From assembly GCA_030920305.1 (NCBI GenBank), contig JARLUB010000003.1, positions 1 to 64,000 of the forward strand: DNA of 64,000 nucleotides, read 5' to 3'. Under the pieces are notes generated by a model, which searched no databases, was not told the origin of the DNA, and saw only the letters and a list, made by a program, of their open reading frames with translations. Source of the stretch: Eubacteriales bacterium SKADARSKE-1 (lineage in GTDB: Bacteria; Bacillota; Clostridia; Oscillospirales; Acutalibacteraceae). Each line of letters begins with the position of its first letter. The first letter of the stretch is position 1. Both the position numbers and the translations under genes were made by a program. This document shows positions 6,460 to 15,031 of the stretch, one piece after another.

Positions 6460-8643
6460 TTATACATTCAATTGCTGACGTTCAACTAATTCAGAAAAAT
6501 ATCCGCCCTGTGCAATTAAGTCATCATAGGTACCATCTTCTATAATATGGCCTTCATCAATAACTAAAACTCTATCACAGTTTTTAATTGTAGAAAGTCT
6601 ATGAGCTATAACTATTCTAGTGTTTTTTAAAGAGTCAAGCGACTCAGATATTTGTTTTTGAGTAATATTATCAAGCGCAGACGTTGCCTCATCAAACATT
6701 AAAATACTGGGTTCTGGGGCTATTGCTCTCGCTATCATAATGCGTTGCTTTTGGCCACCTGAAATTCCGCCGCCGCCTTCTGTAATTATTGTGTTCATAC
6801 CCATTGGCATATCTTCGATATCTTTATCAATTCCTGCAAGCTTAGCAGCTTTCCAAGCATCATCTAAACTTAACCAAGGAGCAGAAATTACTATATTAGA
6901 ATAAATATCACTTTGAAACAATTTCCCGTTTTGCATAACGGCACCAATGTGTTGGCGCATAGACCTTAAGTCTATTTTGTTAGTATCAATGCCGTCGTAA
7001 TATATTGCACCTTTTTCAGCTTTTTCAAAGCCTAAAAGTAATCTCATAAGAGTAGATTTTCCGCAGCCAGTTTTTCCAACAATTGCAACATATTGACCAG
7101 GTTGAATTCTTAGACTTAAGTCATCTAAAATTAGTGGAGCACCTTCACCATATCTGAACGAAATATTATTAATTTCAATTTCACCAGTTAATTTTGTTAC
7201 AATTTTTTTGTTTTCGGTAATTTCTGGAGAAGTATCTAAAACCGGTTTAACTAACTCAACTAAAGGTTTAATTTCTGAAAAACTAGTAGCAAATGATGAT
7301 AATGCCATAATTGCGCCACTGACGGCTGCAAAAGCCGTATTAAAAGCAAAATAGTTTGCTTGTGTTACTCCGGTAGACCCTGCAATGTAGTAAAGAAATA
7401 AGTTCCCAATCATTGCAATTATTGTAGAAAATATAGGAATTATTTTTATAATCATTGGAGGATCATAAGAAAGTTTAGCTTTTTCTTTATAAACGCTTTC
7501 CCATTTTGCAAAAGCACGTTTTTCAGCACCACCAAGCTTTATTTTTTGAATTCCTGAAAACAAGGCTATAACAAGCCCTTGAAGCTTTGCTGAAATTAAC
7601 ATTTTTTTCCGCGAAATTTTAAGTAAGACAAAAGTACTCATTATTGTAAATCCCAGTTGAATAAAGACAAAAATTAGTCCTGGAATAACTAATTGCGGTG
7701 CATACTGGTTCATTTGAAATAAATATACAAAAGAACAAAGAGCTACCAAGCCATTTCCAAAAATCAAACTGCTAATCATCGCGCATATACGCTGAATTCC
7801 GCCAATCCTAGCAGCCATTTCACCAGAACTGTACTGCTTAAAAAAAGTTGCCGGCAAAAGCATTAAGCGGCTCATAGAAGCACTTTCAATTGATAAGTTC
7901 ATCTTAGTTCCAATTTTAGAACCAATCAAGCCACTGCCGATTGATATTAGTTTAGTAGAAAAAGTCATTCCGACAAGTAAACAAGTAAACGGCAAGAGTA
8001 GTCCAACATTCCCGGTCGGAACTACTTTGCTGAACAATAAATTATTTACATATGGTAAAATCATTCCAATAACTTGTACTAACAAAGTAATTAAAATAAT
8101 TACCACAAAGTCACTTTTTTCCAATGTACTTAAAGTGTATTTTGCTAAATCACTTACTTTAAGTGATTTCAAAGGAAAAGGTCTATAGAAACAAAATGCT
8201 TCTTTTTCTAATAGATTACTTGTCTTATTATTTACTTTTACAACTTTACCTGTTTCATAATCCAAAAAGGTATACCCGCTAAAATGATGTGGCAATAATG
8301 CTACCGTATCTCCTGATTTTGTCTGGCCTATCATCGGGCCTATTGCACTTTTCCACCATTTTTCATCTAAATTAACAATGCGACGCATAATGCCGGTTGG
8401 TCGAAGTAAATATTCCATTTGTTTATTCATATCAACTATTTCATCGGGTACACTTATTATTTTTGCCTTATAATATTTTAATATTTCTTCTATAGCACTT
8501 TTGGTTTTTTGCCTATCGTTATTTATAGCTCTAACAATAAAAGATCTTCCTAAAACTACAGAAGATAAATCCAAAAACGAGTTCTCAAAAGTTTCTTTAT
8601 CACTTTTTATACGGGTTTTAAGTTGTTCATTAAACCATCCCAT
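6460..8643 (-). CDS. NHLM-type RiPP export ABC transporter, permease/ATPase without peptidase
   Basis: A 727-residue half-transporter. The N-terminal region of about 150 residues has no C39 peptidase motif. Six membrane helices follow (about 165-460), then an ATPase domain with Walker A GKTGCGKST, signature SGGQKQR, Walker B ILMFDEATSALD and the switch His in VIAHRLST. It matches the second ABC protein of NHLM (nitrile hydratase leader microcin) systems, which pairs with the peptidase-bearing transporter encoded just upstream. It is the last gene of the operon, 17 bases after its partner. It probably forms part of the exporter for NHLP-leader peptides. Confidence 0.88.
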   Translation of the reverse strand: MGWFNEQLKTRIKSDKETFENSFLDLSSVVLGRSFIVRAINNDRQKTKSAIEEILKYYKAKIISVPDEIVDMNKQMEYLLRPTGIMRRIVNLDEKWWKSAIGPMIGQTKSGDTVALLPHHFSGYTFLDYETGKVVKVNNKTSNLLEKEAFCFYRPFPLKSLKVSDLAKYTLSTLEKSDFVVIILITLLVQVIGMILPYVNNLLFSKVVPTGNVGLLLPFTCLLVGMTFSTKLISIGSGLIGSKIGTKMNLSIESASMSRLMLLPATFFKQYSSGEMAARIGGIQRICAMISSLIFGNGLVALCSFVYLFQMNQYAPQLVIPGLIFVFIQLGFTIMSTFVLLKISRKKMLISAKLQGLVIALFSGIQKIKLGGAEKRAFAKWESVYKEKAKLSYDPPMIIKIIPIFSTIIAMIGNLFLYYIAGSTGVTQANYFAFNTAFAAVSGAIMALSSFATSFSEIKPLVELVKPVLDTSPEITENKKIVTKLTGEIEINNISFRYGEGAPLILDDLSLRIQPGQYVAIVGKTGCGKSTLMRLLLGFEKAEKGAIYYDGIDTNKIDLRSMRQHIGAVMQNGKLFQSDIYSNIVISAPWLSLDDAWKAAKLAGIDKDIEDMPMGMNTIITEGGGGISGGQKQRIMIARAIAPEPSILMFDEATSALDNITQKQISESLDSLKNTRIVIAHRLSTIKNCDRVLVIDEGHIIEDGTYDDLIAQGGYFSELVERQQLNV

Positions 8644-8660
8644 AATCGCTTCACCTTTCT

Positions 8661-10835
8661 TTATTCTGTAGCAATAAGTTGTGCATATCTTCCATTTTTA
8701 GAATATAACTCGTCGTGTGTTCCACGTTCAATAACTTTCCCTTTATCCAAAACTATAATCTCATCACAATCTCGAACAGTTGAGAGCCTGTGAGCAATTA
8801 TAATACAGGTAATCCCTCGGTCAGTTATGGATTTAATTACTTCATATTCTGTTTTTGCGTCAAGTGCCGATGTAGCTTCGTCCAATATAATTATAGTAGG
8901 GTCTTGAGCTAGAGTTCTTGCAATTTCAAGGCGTTGCCGCTGACCACCTGAAAAATCTTTCCCGCCTTCTAAAAGCCTGTGTTCGTAGCCGCCTGGTCTT
9001 CTTACAATATCTTCATGAATTTGAGCATCTCTTGCTGCAAGGATCATTTCAAAATCTTCAATAGAGTTGTCCCACATTTTTATGTTATCACAAATTGTAT
9101 CTTCAAAGACGGTTATGTCTTGATTAACAACAGCTAAAGAACCGGTAAAGATCTCCCTTTGTATGTTGTTTATAGGTTTGTCATCAAATAAAATCTGTCC
9201 GGACCAAGGCTCATAAAGTCCTGAAATAAGATTTGCTAAAGTAGATTTGCCGCAACCAGATGCACCAATAAATGCAACCTTTGAGCCAGGTTTTAAAGAT
9301 AAATTAAAATTTTCAATTAGTGGCTCAGAGAGTTTTTTATAACCGAATGTAACATCTTTCATTTCAAGTTTTCCTGAAAGTTTTGTATACACCTTTTCAC
9401 TATCAATAATTTCTCCCTCATCTTTGTAATCAACATCAGGGCTATAGTTCATGACATCTTCAATTCGTTCCATTAAAGTTCGCATCTCTTGAACTTGCTG
9501 CCCAGTTCCACGAAGTCTATCAATAGGTCCAATAAACATGCCTAAAAGGGATTTAAATTGTGTCAATAATCCTATGGTAAAATATCCGCTCATAATCAAC
9601 ATTGTTCCCACCATTAAGACCCCAATATCAGAAAGCCCCCCTAAAATTGATGGAACAGTGCCTAAATATTGATTTAACTTTTCACCTTTAACGCGAGAAC
9701 TATTAACAGACGCTTGATAACCTGACCAGCGCTCAAAAAATCCATTTTCAGCCCCAGAAGCTTTAATTGTTTCTATCATCTCGATACCGGATATAGTGGT
9801 TGATGCTAATTTACCGGCATCTCTCATTTGTGCTCTTGATATGTTTACACGTTTATTTGAAATATATCGCCCTATGAAAATATTTAGTAGGGAAGAAGAC
9901 ACGCCTATTATCGTTAAAAGCAAACTAATTTTTATTATTACTAATAAATAAAAGACTAACATTACAATATCTAAAAGAATAGGTGCAAAACTTTGAATTA
10001 GGGTTTCTGCAATGCCTTCGTTTGAACCCTGCCGCTCGGCGATATCTCCGATATTTCGTTGAGAAAAAAATTCCATAGGTAACCTTAAAACATGCCACAT
10101 AAACATAGAGTTTGCAACAATTGCTAATTTACCTCGAATTTTCAACATATATATTTCTTTTATACTTCTAACAATTAGTTGAAATACAACTAAAGTTGCC
10201 ATCATAAAGATAATAGCATATAGCCATTCCGGGTTTTCGGCAGTAGTTGCACCTGGTTTTATCAAAATCCTATCCATAAATACACGAGACAGTCCTGGAT
10301 TTATAATATCTGTAGCAGTTATTAAAAGCCCTGTTAAAACAACAAAAACAAAAGGCACTAATGTCCCTCTAAGTCTAGTTTTTGCAAATGATATTACGCT
10401 TTTTGGTTTACCGCCTTTTTTAAAGTTTTTGCCTTTTTCTAAACATAAAATAACACCAGTAAATGCTTTGTCAAATTCATCCATAGATACAGTAACAGTA
10501 CCTCGTGCAGGATCATTTATTATTGCTTTGTCTCTTTTAAATGCGTTTAAAACCACAAAGTGATTAAAATTCCAGTGAATAATTGCCGGCAATGGCAAAG
10601 TTTTTATATCTTCAAGTCCACATTTATAGGCTTCGGTCTCAAGGCCATAAGCGTTAGCTGCGTTAACCATGTCACGAAGGTTACTTCCATCTCTTGAAAC
10701 AGCACAATCTGCCCGAACTTTTTCAAGTGGTATCCATTTACCATGATAAGCTATAATCATAGCAAGGCAGGCAGCGCCACACTCCAATGCTTCCATTTGC
10801 ATAACAACGGGTACTTTTGTTTTTTTAAAAAACAT
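8661..10835 (-). CDS. NHLM-type peptidase-containing ABC transporter
   Basis: 724 residues. An N-terminal C39 peptidase (1-130) shows the Gln and catalytic Cys in VMQMEALECGAACL, the His in HWNFNHFVVL and the Asp in NDPARG. Membrane helices (about 155-440) and an ATPase domain follow, with GASGCGKST, SGGQRQR and IIILDEATSALD. Family members cut leader peptides after a double-glycine motif and export the core. It lies four bases from the membrane-fusion gene. No precursor gene is in this operon; GG-leader candidates lie at 38.8 and 47.4 kb. Confidence 0.92.
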   Translation of the reverse strand: MFFKKTKVPVVMQMEALECGAACLAMIIAYHGKWIPLEKVRADCAVSRDGSNLRDMVNAANAYGLETEAYKCGLEDIKTLPLPAIIHWNFNHFVVLNAFKRDKAIINDPARGTVTVSMDEFDKAFTGVILCLEKGKNFKKGGKPKSVISFAKTRLRGTLVPFVFVVLTGLLITATDIINPGLSRVFMDRILIKPGATTAENPEWLYAIIFMMATLVVFQLIVRSIKEIYMLKIRGKLAIVANSMFMWHVLRLPMEFFSQRNIGDIAERQGSNEGIAETLIQSFAPILLDIVMLVFYLLVIIKISLLLTIIGVSSSLLNIFIGRYISNKRVNISRAQMRDAGKLASTTISGIEMIETIKASGAENGFFERWSGYQASVNSSRVKGEKLNQYLGTVPSILGGLSDIGVLMVGTMLIMSGYFTIGLLTQFKSLLGMFIGPIDRLRGTGQQVQEMRTLMERIEDVMNYSPDVDYKDEGEIIDSEKVYTKLSGKLEMKDVTFGYKKLSEPLIENFNLSLKPGSKVAFIGASGCGKSTLANLISGLYEPWSGQILFDDKPINNIQREIFTGSLAVVNQDITVFEDTICDNIKMWDNSIEDFEMILAARDAQIHEDIVRRPGGYEHRLLEGGKDFSGGQRQRLEIARTLAQDPTIIILDEATSALDAKTEYEVIKSITDRGITCIIIAHRLSTVRDCDEIIVLDKGKVIERGTHDELYSKNGRYAQLIATE

Positions 10836-10838
10836 AAA

Positions 10839-11438
10839 CTATACCCCCTTGCCGAGTAAAAAGTCAATCGGAGTGATTGATTCAGTTATTATTTCAACAC
10901 GGCACAAATCGTTAACTTCAATAGAGCTTTCACTAGAGTGATTGCTATTTGACCACTTAAGACCATCGGGTGAAGAAGAGTCTTGCTCAACAGATACTAA
11001 AACTGCAACTCCATATCCAGTTTCTAATATACTTTTAGCTATAAATTCATTTGAAAAGTCAGATAAGATATCTTCTTGTTTTACAGGAACTTGTGAAATT
11101 TTGCTTACTTTACCTATTATATAATCATTTAAGGGTTTATATTTGTTATAAAGACGGACTTCCATATCTTTTGTTAATTTTTGAGAGTCATCAACACCTA
11201 CAAAGCAAACAACAGTTTCAATCCCGGGTTTTCCGTCTATATCTTGAAAAACACCAGTTGCGTCAACTTTTGATGTAATGTTTCCACTTATGGACCAAAT
11301 AAATGCCGCAATTAACATGATGCCTAAAGCCCCTAATACTAACCAAATGCTAGGGTTTGAAACTTTTATATAGTCATTTAATTGTTCAGGAGAAGAGATC
11401 CGCTTTAGGCTTTTTTCTCTAAAAACACTGTTTTTCAT
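10839..11438 (-). CDS. NHLM-type secretion membrane-fusion protein (short form)
   Basis: 199 residues: a short cytoplasmic start containing RISSPEQLNDYIKVSNP, typical of NHLM HlyD-like proteins, one membrane helix (about 32-50), then an extracellular beta-rich domain. It lacks the long coiled-coil hairpin of outer-membrane systems, which fits a monoderm cell. It is presumed to couple to the two ABC proteins encoded downstream. It follows the STAS gene by 22 bases. Confidence 0.75.
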   Translation of the reverse strand: MKNSVFREKSLKRISSPEQLNDYIKVSNPSIWLVLGALGIMLIAAFIWSISGNITSKVDATGVFQDIDGKPGIETVVCFVGVDDSQKLTKDMEVRLYNKYKPLNDYIIGKVSKISQVPVKQEDILSDFSNEFIAKSILETGYGVAVLVSVEQDSSSPDGLKWSNSNHSSESSIEVNDLCRVEIITESITPIDFLLGKGV

Positions 11439-11460
11439 ATTAATCTCCTCAATTTATGTT

Positions 11461-11763
11461 TTATACTATTTTAATAAATTCTAAAAAACCTGTTATTTGA
11501 AAAATCTCCATAATGGTCTCATTTACATTTTTCACAAGCATTTTTCCGTTTATAGAATCAATTGTTTTTTGTGCTCCTAAAAATACGCGTAAACCCGCAC
11601 TGCTTAAATAAATTAAATCTTTTAAATCTATTAGTATATTTTTTTCGCCTTTATTAAAAAGTTCTATTAAAGCATTTTCAAATTCACCTGATGTATTAGT
11701 ATCAAGCCTTCCAGATAAACTTAAAATGACTTGTCCATTTTCTTTTTGAATTTCTATTTCCAT
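11461..11763 (-). CDS. STAS-domain anti-sigma-factor antagonist
   Basis: A 100-residue STAS protein. The strand ILIDLKDLIYLSSAGLRVF holds the phosphorylatable Ser in the usual D-x-SSAGL context. It pairs with the kinase-like protein encoded just upstream, 16 bases away. Such STAS/kinase pairs accompany NHLM exporters in gut Firmicutes, where they may gate export or expression; no sigma factor gene is adjacent here. Confidence 0.85.
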   Translation of the reverse strand: MEIEIQKENGQVILSLSGRLDTNTSGEFENALIELFNKGEKNILIDLKDLIYLSSAGLRVFLGAQKTIDSINGKMLVKNVNETIMEIFQITGFLEFIKIV

Positions 11764-11779
11764 AAAATTCCATTCCTTT

Positions 11780-12184
11780 CTAACTTATCTTTTTCTTTAT
11801 AGTTAATATATTTTCTCCATTTTGTCTAGCGTATTGCATATCGTCAACAATGTTTTTAACTATTAAAAGACCAAGACCACCAATTGACCTATCTTCAATG
11901 GGGATTGTAATATCGGGCACTTTAGCTTTAATTGGATTAAAGGAAAAACCGCTATCTTTAAAAGTAAGAATGATCTCATTTAGTGGTTTATTATAGTCAC
12001 AAATAAGAGTGATATTACTTTCGGTATTTTTATAAGCATAATTAGAAATATTAGAAAGTATTTCTTCAATTACTATATCAAATTTGTCGACCTGACCAAT
12101 ATTATTTTCAGATAAAAACTTATTAACAAAATTAACGGCCAGCGGAATATTACTACAGCTTGCTATAAAAGTAAGTTCCTTCAT
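11780..12184 (-). CDS. Serine-kinase-like ATPase (RsbW/SpoIIAB type)
   Basis: 134 residues of the HATPase_c anti-sigma kinase family. Visible are the N-box (DIVIEEILSNISNYAY, with Glu and Asn), the G1 box (FKDSGFSFNP) and the G2 box (RSIGGLGLLIVKN). It would bind ATP and phosphorylate or sequester the STAS partner. It is the first gene of the five-gene operon, behind a good promoter. Confidence 0.85.
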   Translation of the reverse strand: MKELTFIASCSNIPLAVNFVNKFLSENNIGQVDKFDIVIEEILSNISNYAYKNTESNITLICDYNKPLNEIILTFKDSGFSFNPIKAKVPDITIPIEDRSIGGLGLLIVKNIVDDMQYARQNGENILTIKKKIS

Positions 12185-12259
12185 TAAGATAATTCCCCTT
12201 TTATTTTCAAAGGATACATATTCAACAAATTAGATAAATTAATTCGAGTGTATCAATTT

Positions 12260-12289
12260 ATTTTATCACCATTTTTATAAAAATGTCAA
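12260..12289 (-). promoter_or_regulatory. Promoter of the NHLM export operon
   Basis: On the minus strand, a perfect TTGACA (12284-12289), an 18-base spacer and TAAAAT (12260-12265), about 75 bases before the kinase gene. Confidence 0.6.
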
Positions 12290-12336
12290 GTAATTAAATA
12301 TTAATTCATTAAAATCAGTAAAACGGCAACAAAAAG

Positions 12337-12373
12337 CACCCTTAATTTCAGTTTGTTTCTGAAATTAAGGGTG
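12337..12373 (-). terminator. Terminator
   Basis: A perfect 15-bp stem (12337-12351 with 12359-12373), 7-base loop, followed on the minus strand by CTTTTTG. It ends the small exported-protein transcript. I see no gene in the rest of 12185-12535. Confidence 0.8.
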
Positions 12374-12535
12374 ACGCCTTATTTAATAAAAACTTTTGAT
12401 GTAATAGTAACTTATAATATTAATGTTCTGCTGAAGGTGGTATGTTTTTTGTTTCTATATTACTGACTATTGTTTAGATCGGCAATTAACAATTTTGCTT
12501 AAATAAGTAGCTTTCTGACTTTTGAGTGAGCTGCT

Positions 12536-12880
12536 TTATATACTCTCAAAAAGCTTTTCAAAAGTCGCAACATCTACTAAAAATTTGTGCCCCACATAAA
12601 AGGTGCTTCCAGCGGTGGCAATGGTTAACACGTTAAAAGTTAATGCTAAAATTGTGTATTTGTTTCTTTGCCAGAAAGATTTTACTTCTAGTTTTTCTAT
12701 GTTTTCTTTAAGCTTTCCTATAGCTTCATTTAGATCTTTTTTAGCAAGTTCAATCTCAGAACTTACTTCTGCAGTAGCGGAAAATTTTGCTTCTGTCTCA
12801 CCTGCAAAAATTGAAATAGCTCCCATGGAACTAATTAACATAATTCCAACTAAAACACTTGACAATACCTTTTTCATCAT
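12536..12880 (-). CDS. Small exported membrane protein, unknown
   Basis: 114 residues with a Sec signal peptide (hydrophobic core, cleavage near IFAGE). A charged helical stretch, likely coiled coil (about 32-68, SEIELAKKDLNEAIGKLKEN), is followed by a hydrophobic helix (about 75-98). SD aaggag precedes the start. The layout of signal, amphipathic helix and hydrophobic segment recalls the other exported proteins in this window, especially the one at 63.2 kb. No family recognised. Confidence 0.65.
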   Translation of the reverse strand: MMKKVLSSVLVGIMLISSMGAISIFAGETEAKFSATAEVSSEIELAKKDLNEAIGKLKENIEKLEVKSFWQRNKYTILALTFNVLTIATAGSTFYVGHKFLVDVATFEKLFESI

Positions 12881-13288
12881 ATTTCTCCTTTTACAATATT
12901 ATTAATAATTTTATCATAAAGATGGCTAAAAGTATTTCCAAACTAGAATTATTAGGATAAATCTCCTTGTGTTACCTTTTTTAAAAGGAAAAGTAATTAT
13001 TTTTTGTAGATTATAACCAAAAGCTAGGTGCAAAAATAACGTACCGCGTCCATTAAGCAATAAAAAAATCTGGGATTAAACTTAATCCCAGATCGAAGTG
13101 CGTTTTATATGAGGCGCATGTATTTTACTAAGGTATTACTTGCCTTTTTACAAATTTGTAGTGTTTTGAATATGCTTTATTTGTTTATTCAAATACTTTA
13201 GATAGAATCCTTCTACCTTCAAATTAACCAAGAGGTTCTTCAAGTAGAGGTTTTTCTGCATTAGAATCCTAATGCAAATTAATATCTG
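12881..13288. other. Intergenic region
   Basis: Holds the upstream region of the small exported gene and the terminator at 13068-13093. No gene or RNA is recognised. Confidence 0.5.
13068..13093 (-). terminator. Terminator downstream of the hemolysin III-like gene
   Basis: ATCTGGGATTA/TAATCCCAGAT hairpin with a tight loop, followed on the minus strand by seven T. Confidence 0.7.
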
Positions 13289-13984
13289 TTAATGAGCCTT
13301 AATAAAGTCAAAAATCATAAAAAAGTGTAAAATACTGCCGGCCAACACAAACAAGTGCCAGACTGAGTGCATGTATTTAACTTTTTTGCCAATTTTATAT
13401 ATAACGGCACCAATAGTATAAGCTACTCCACCTAAAAAGAAAAAGATTAGCTGTTTAGATGACACCGACATAAGAAGAGGCTTTATAGCGAATATTACAA
13501 CCCAACTCATTGCCAGGTAGCAAATCATTGAAAATTTAGAATATTTTTTTAAATCTATAGAATTAAATACTATACCAACAATAGCTGCCAATAGAACAGT
13601 TGAAAACAGTACCCAACCAACGGTGCTATTTAACATTAAAAGGCAAACAGGCGTATAAGTTCCAAGGATAAGTATAAAAATTGAGCAGTGGTCAAGAACC
13701 CTAAAAACCGTTTTTGCCTTATTTATTGCAAGTGCATGGTATAATGTTGAAACAATGTATAGAAGAAATAGAGTAGCAGAATAAATTGTAACGCAGGCAA
13801 TTGTTTTTGGATTGAAGTCTGAGAAGACTATAAGTAAAACTATTGCGGCAATAGATAAAAGTGCGCCAATACCGTGAGTTACAGCGTTAAGAACTTCTTC
13901 AAGTGTAGAGTATATCGGCAAATTTAATTTTTTTCTTTTCTCAAGGCTAAGTAATTTTTTTGAGGTTAAAATTTCTTGTGCCAT
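13289..13984 (-). CDS. Hemolysin III family (PAQR) membrane protein
   Basis: 231 residues with seven predicted membrane helices. The family's metal-site residues are visible: His in VLNAVTHGIGA, the STLYHAL motif after helix two, and two His in SVWHLFVLAGSILHFF near the end. Related to B. subtilis YplQ and E. coli YqfA. The hemolysin name is historical; PAQR relatives are membrane hydrolases or lipid-homeostasis factors. Single gene. Confidence 0.88.
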   Translation of the reverse strand: MAQEILTSKKLLSLEKRKKLNLPIYSTLEEVLNAVTHGIGALLSIAAIVLLIVFSDFNPKTIACVTIYSATLFLLYIVSTLYHALAINKAKTVFRVLDHCSIFILILGTYTPVCLLMLNSTVGWVLFSTVLLAAIVGIVFNSIDLKKYSKFSMICYLAMSWVVIFAIKPLLMSVSSKQLIFFFLGGVAYTIGAVIYKIGKKVKYMHSVWHLFVLAGSILHFFMIFDFIKAH

Positions 13985-14074
13985 ATTTTATGCACTTCCT
14001 TTTAAATAAAATATTATGCTAGCTAAAGTTCATTTTTGAGCTGCTTTATTTTATGTATGGTGCCCGATTTAACT

Positions 14075-14920
14075 TTATTGTTGCAGTGTACTGGCATTGA
14101 CCGTGTTTTTCATTAACATAGCTATGGTCATAGGTCCAACGCCACCTGGAACCGGTGTAATATAGGAGGCAATTGGTTCTACATTTTCAAAGTCTACATC
14201 GCCGCAAAGTTTACCATTTTTATCACGGTTCATGCCAACGTCAATGACAATCGTGCCAGGTGATACCATATCTTTTGTTATAAACTTTTCTTTGCCGACC
14301 GCCGATACTATAATGTCAGCAGTTTTGCAAATGTCCTTGAGGTTTTTGGTTTTACTGTGGCAAATAGTAACAGTAGCATTTTTGTGCAACATAAGCATTG
14401 CCATTGGTTTGCCAACAATATTACTTCGCCCCACAACAACACAGTGCTTTCCAGAAACATCAATTTCTTCAAATGTTAGCAGTTCCATAATTCCAGCCGG
14501 AGTACATGGCAAAAAGTTATAATTACCTATCATTATTTTACCAACATTTATTTCACTAAAAGCGTCAACATCTTTTTTAGGATCAATACTTTCAATAATC
14601 TTTTTTTCACTTAAGTGTTTAGGTAATGGCAACTGAACTAAAATTCCAGTTACATCATTGCGCCTGTTTAGATTGTAAATAAGATTTAGAAGCTCTGTTT
14701 CTTTAACATTCTCATCAAATGCATATTCCTCTGAAATTATACCAATTTCAGAACATGCCTTCTTTTTGTTGTTTACATACGTTCTAGAAGCAGGGTCATT
14801 ACCGACAATAATAACAGCAAGTGTTACTGAAATGCTTTTTTCTTTTAATTTACAGACTTCTTCTTTTAAATCTTGGCGAATTTTACTTGAAACCACTTTA
14901 CCATCAATAATTTTAGCCAT
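14075..14920 (-). CDS. folD: Methylenetetrahydrofolate dehydrogenase/cyclohydrolase
   Basis: 281 residues, the normal FolD length. Catalytic Lys and Tyr are in SRTYVNNKKKAC; the folate-site motif GILVQLPLPKH and the NADP-binding GRSNIVGKPMA are present, as is the closing TPVPGGVGPMT signature. It interconverts methylene- and formyl-tetrahydrofolate for purine and formyl-Met synthesis. It is transcribed after typA in the same direction, with a gap of about 110 bases. Confidence 0.97.
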   Translation of the reverse strand: MAKIIDGKVVSSKIRQDLKEEVCKLKEKSISVTLAVIIVGNDPASRTYVNNKKKACSEIGIISEEYAFDENVKETELLNLIYNLNRRNDVTGILVQLPLPKHLSEKKIIESIDPKKDVDAFSEINVGKIMIGNYNFLPCTPAGIMELLTFEEIDVSGKHCVVVGRSNIVGKPMAMLMLHKNATVTICHSKTKNLKDICKTADIIVSAVGKEKFITKDMVSPGTIVIDVGMNRDKNGKLCGDVDFENVEPIASYITPVPGGVGPMTIAMLMKNTVNASTLQQ

Positions 14921-15031
14921 TAATAAAACCCCCTATAAGATTATTATGGAAATGAAAAATCATTTGCTGTTAATTATATTATTAAAAATAAATTTTCTCA
15001 ATCTAAATTTTTAAGATTCAAAAACAAATTT

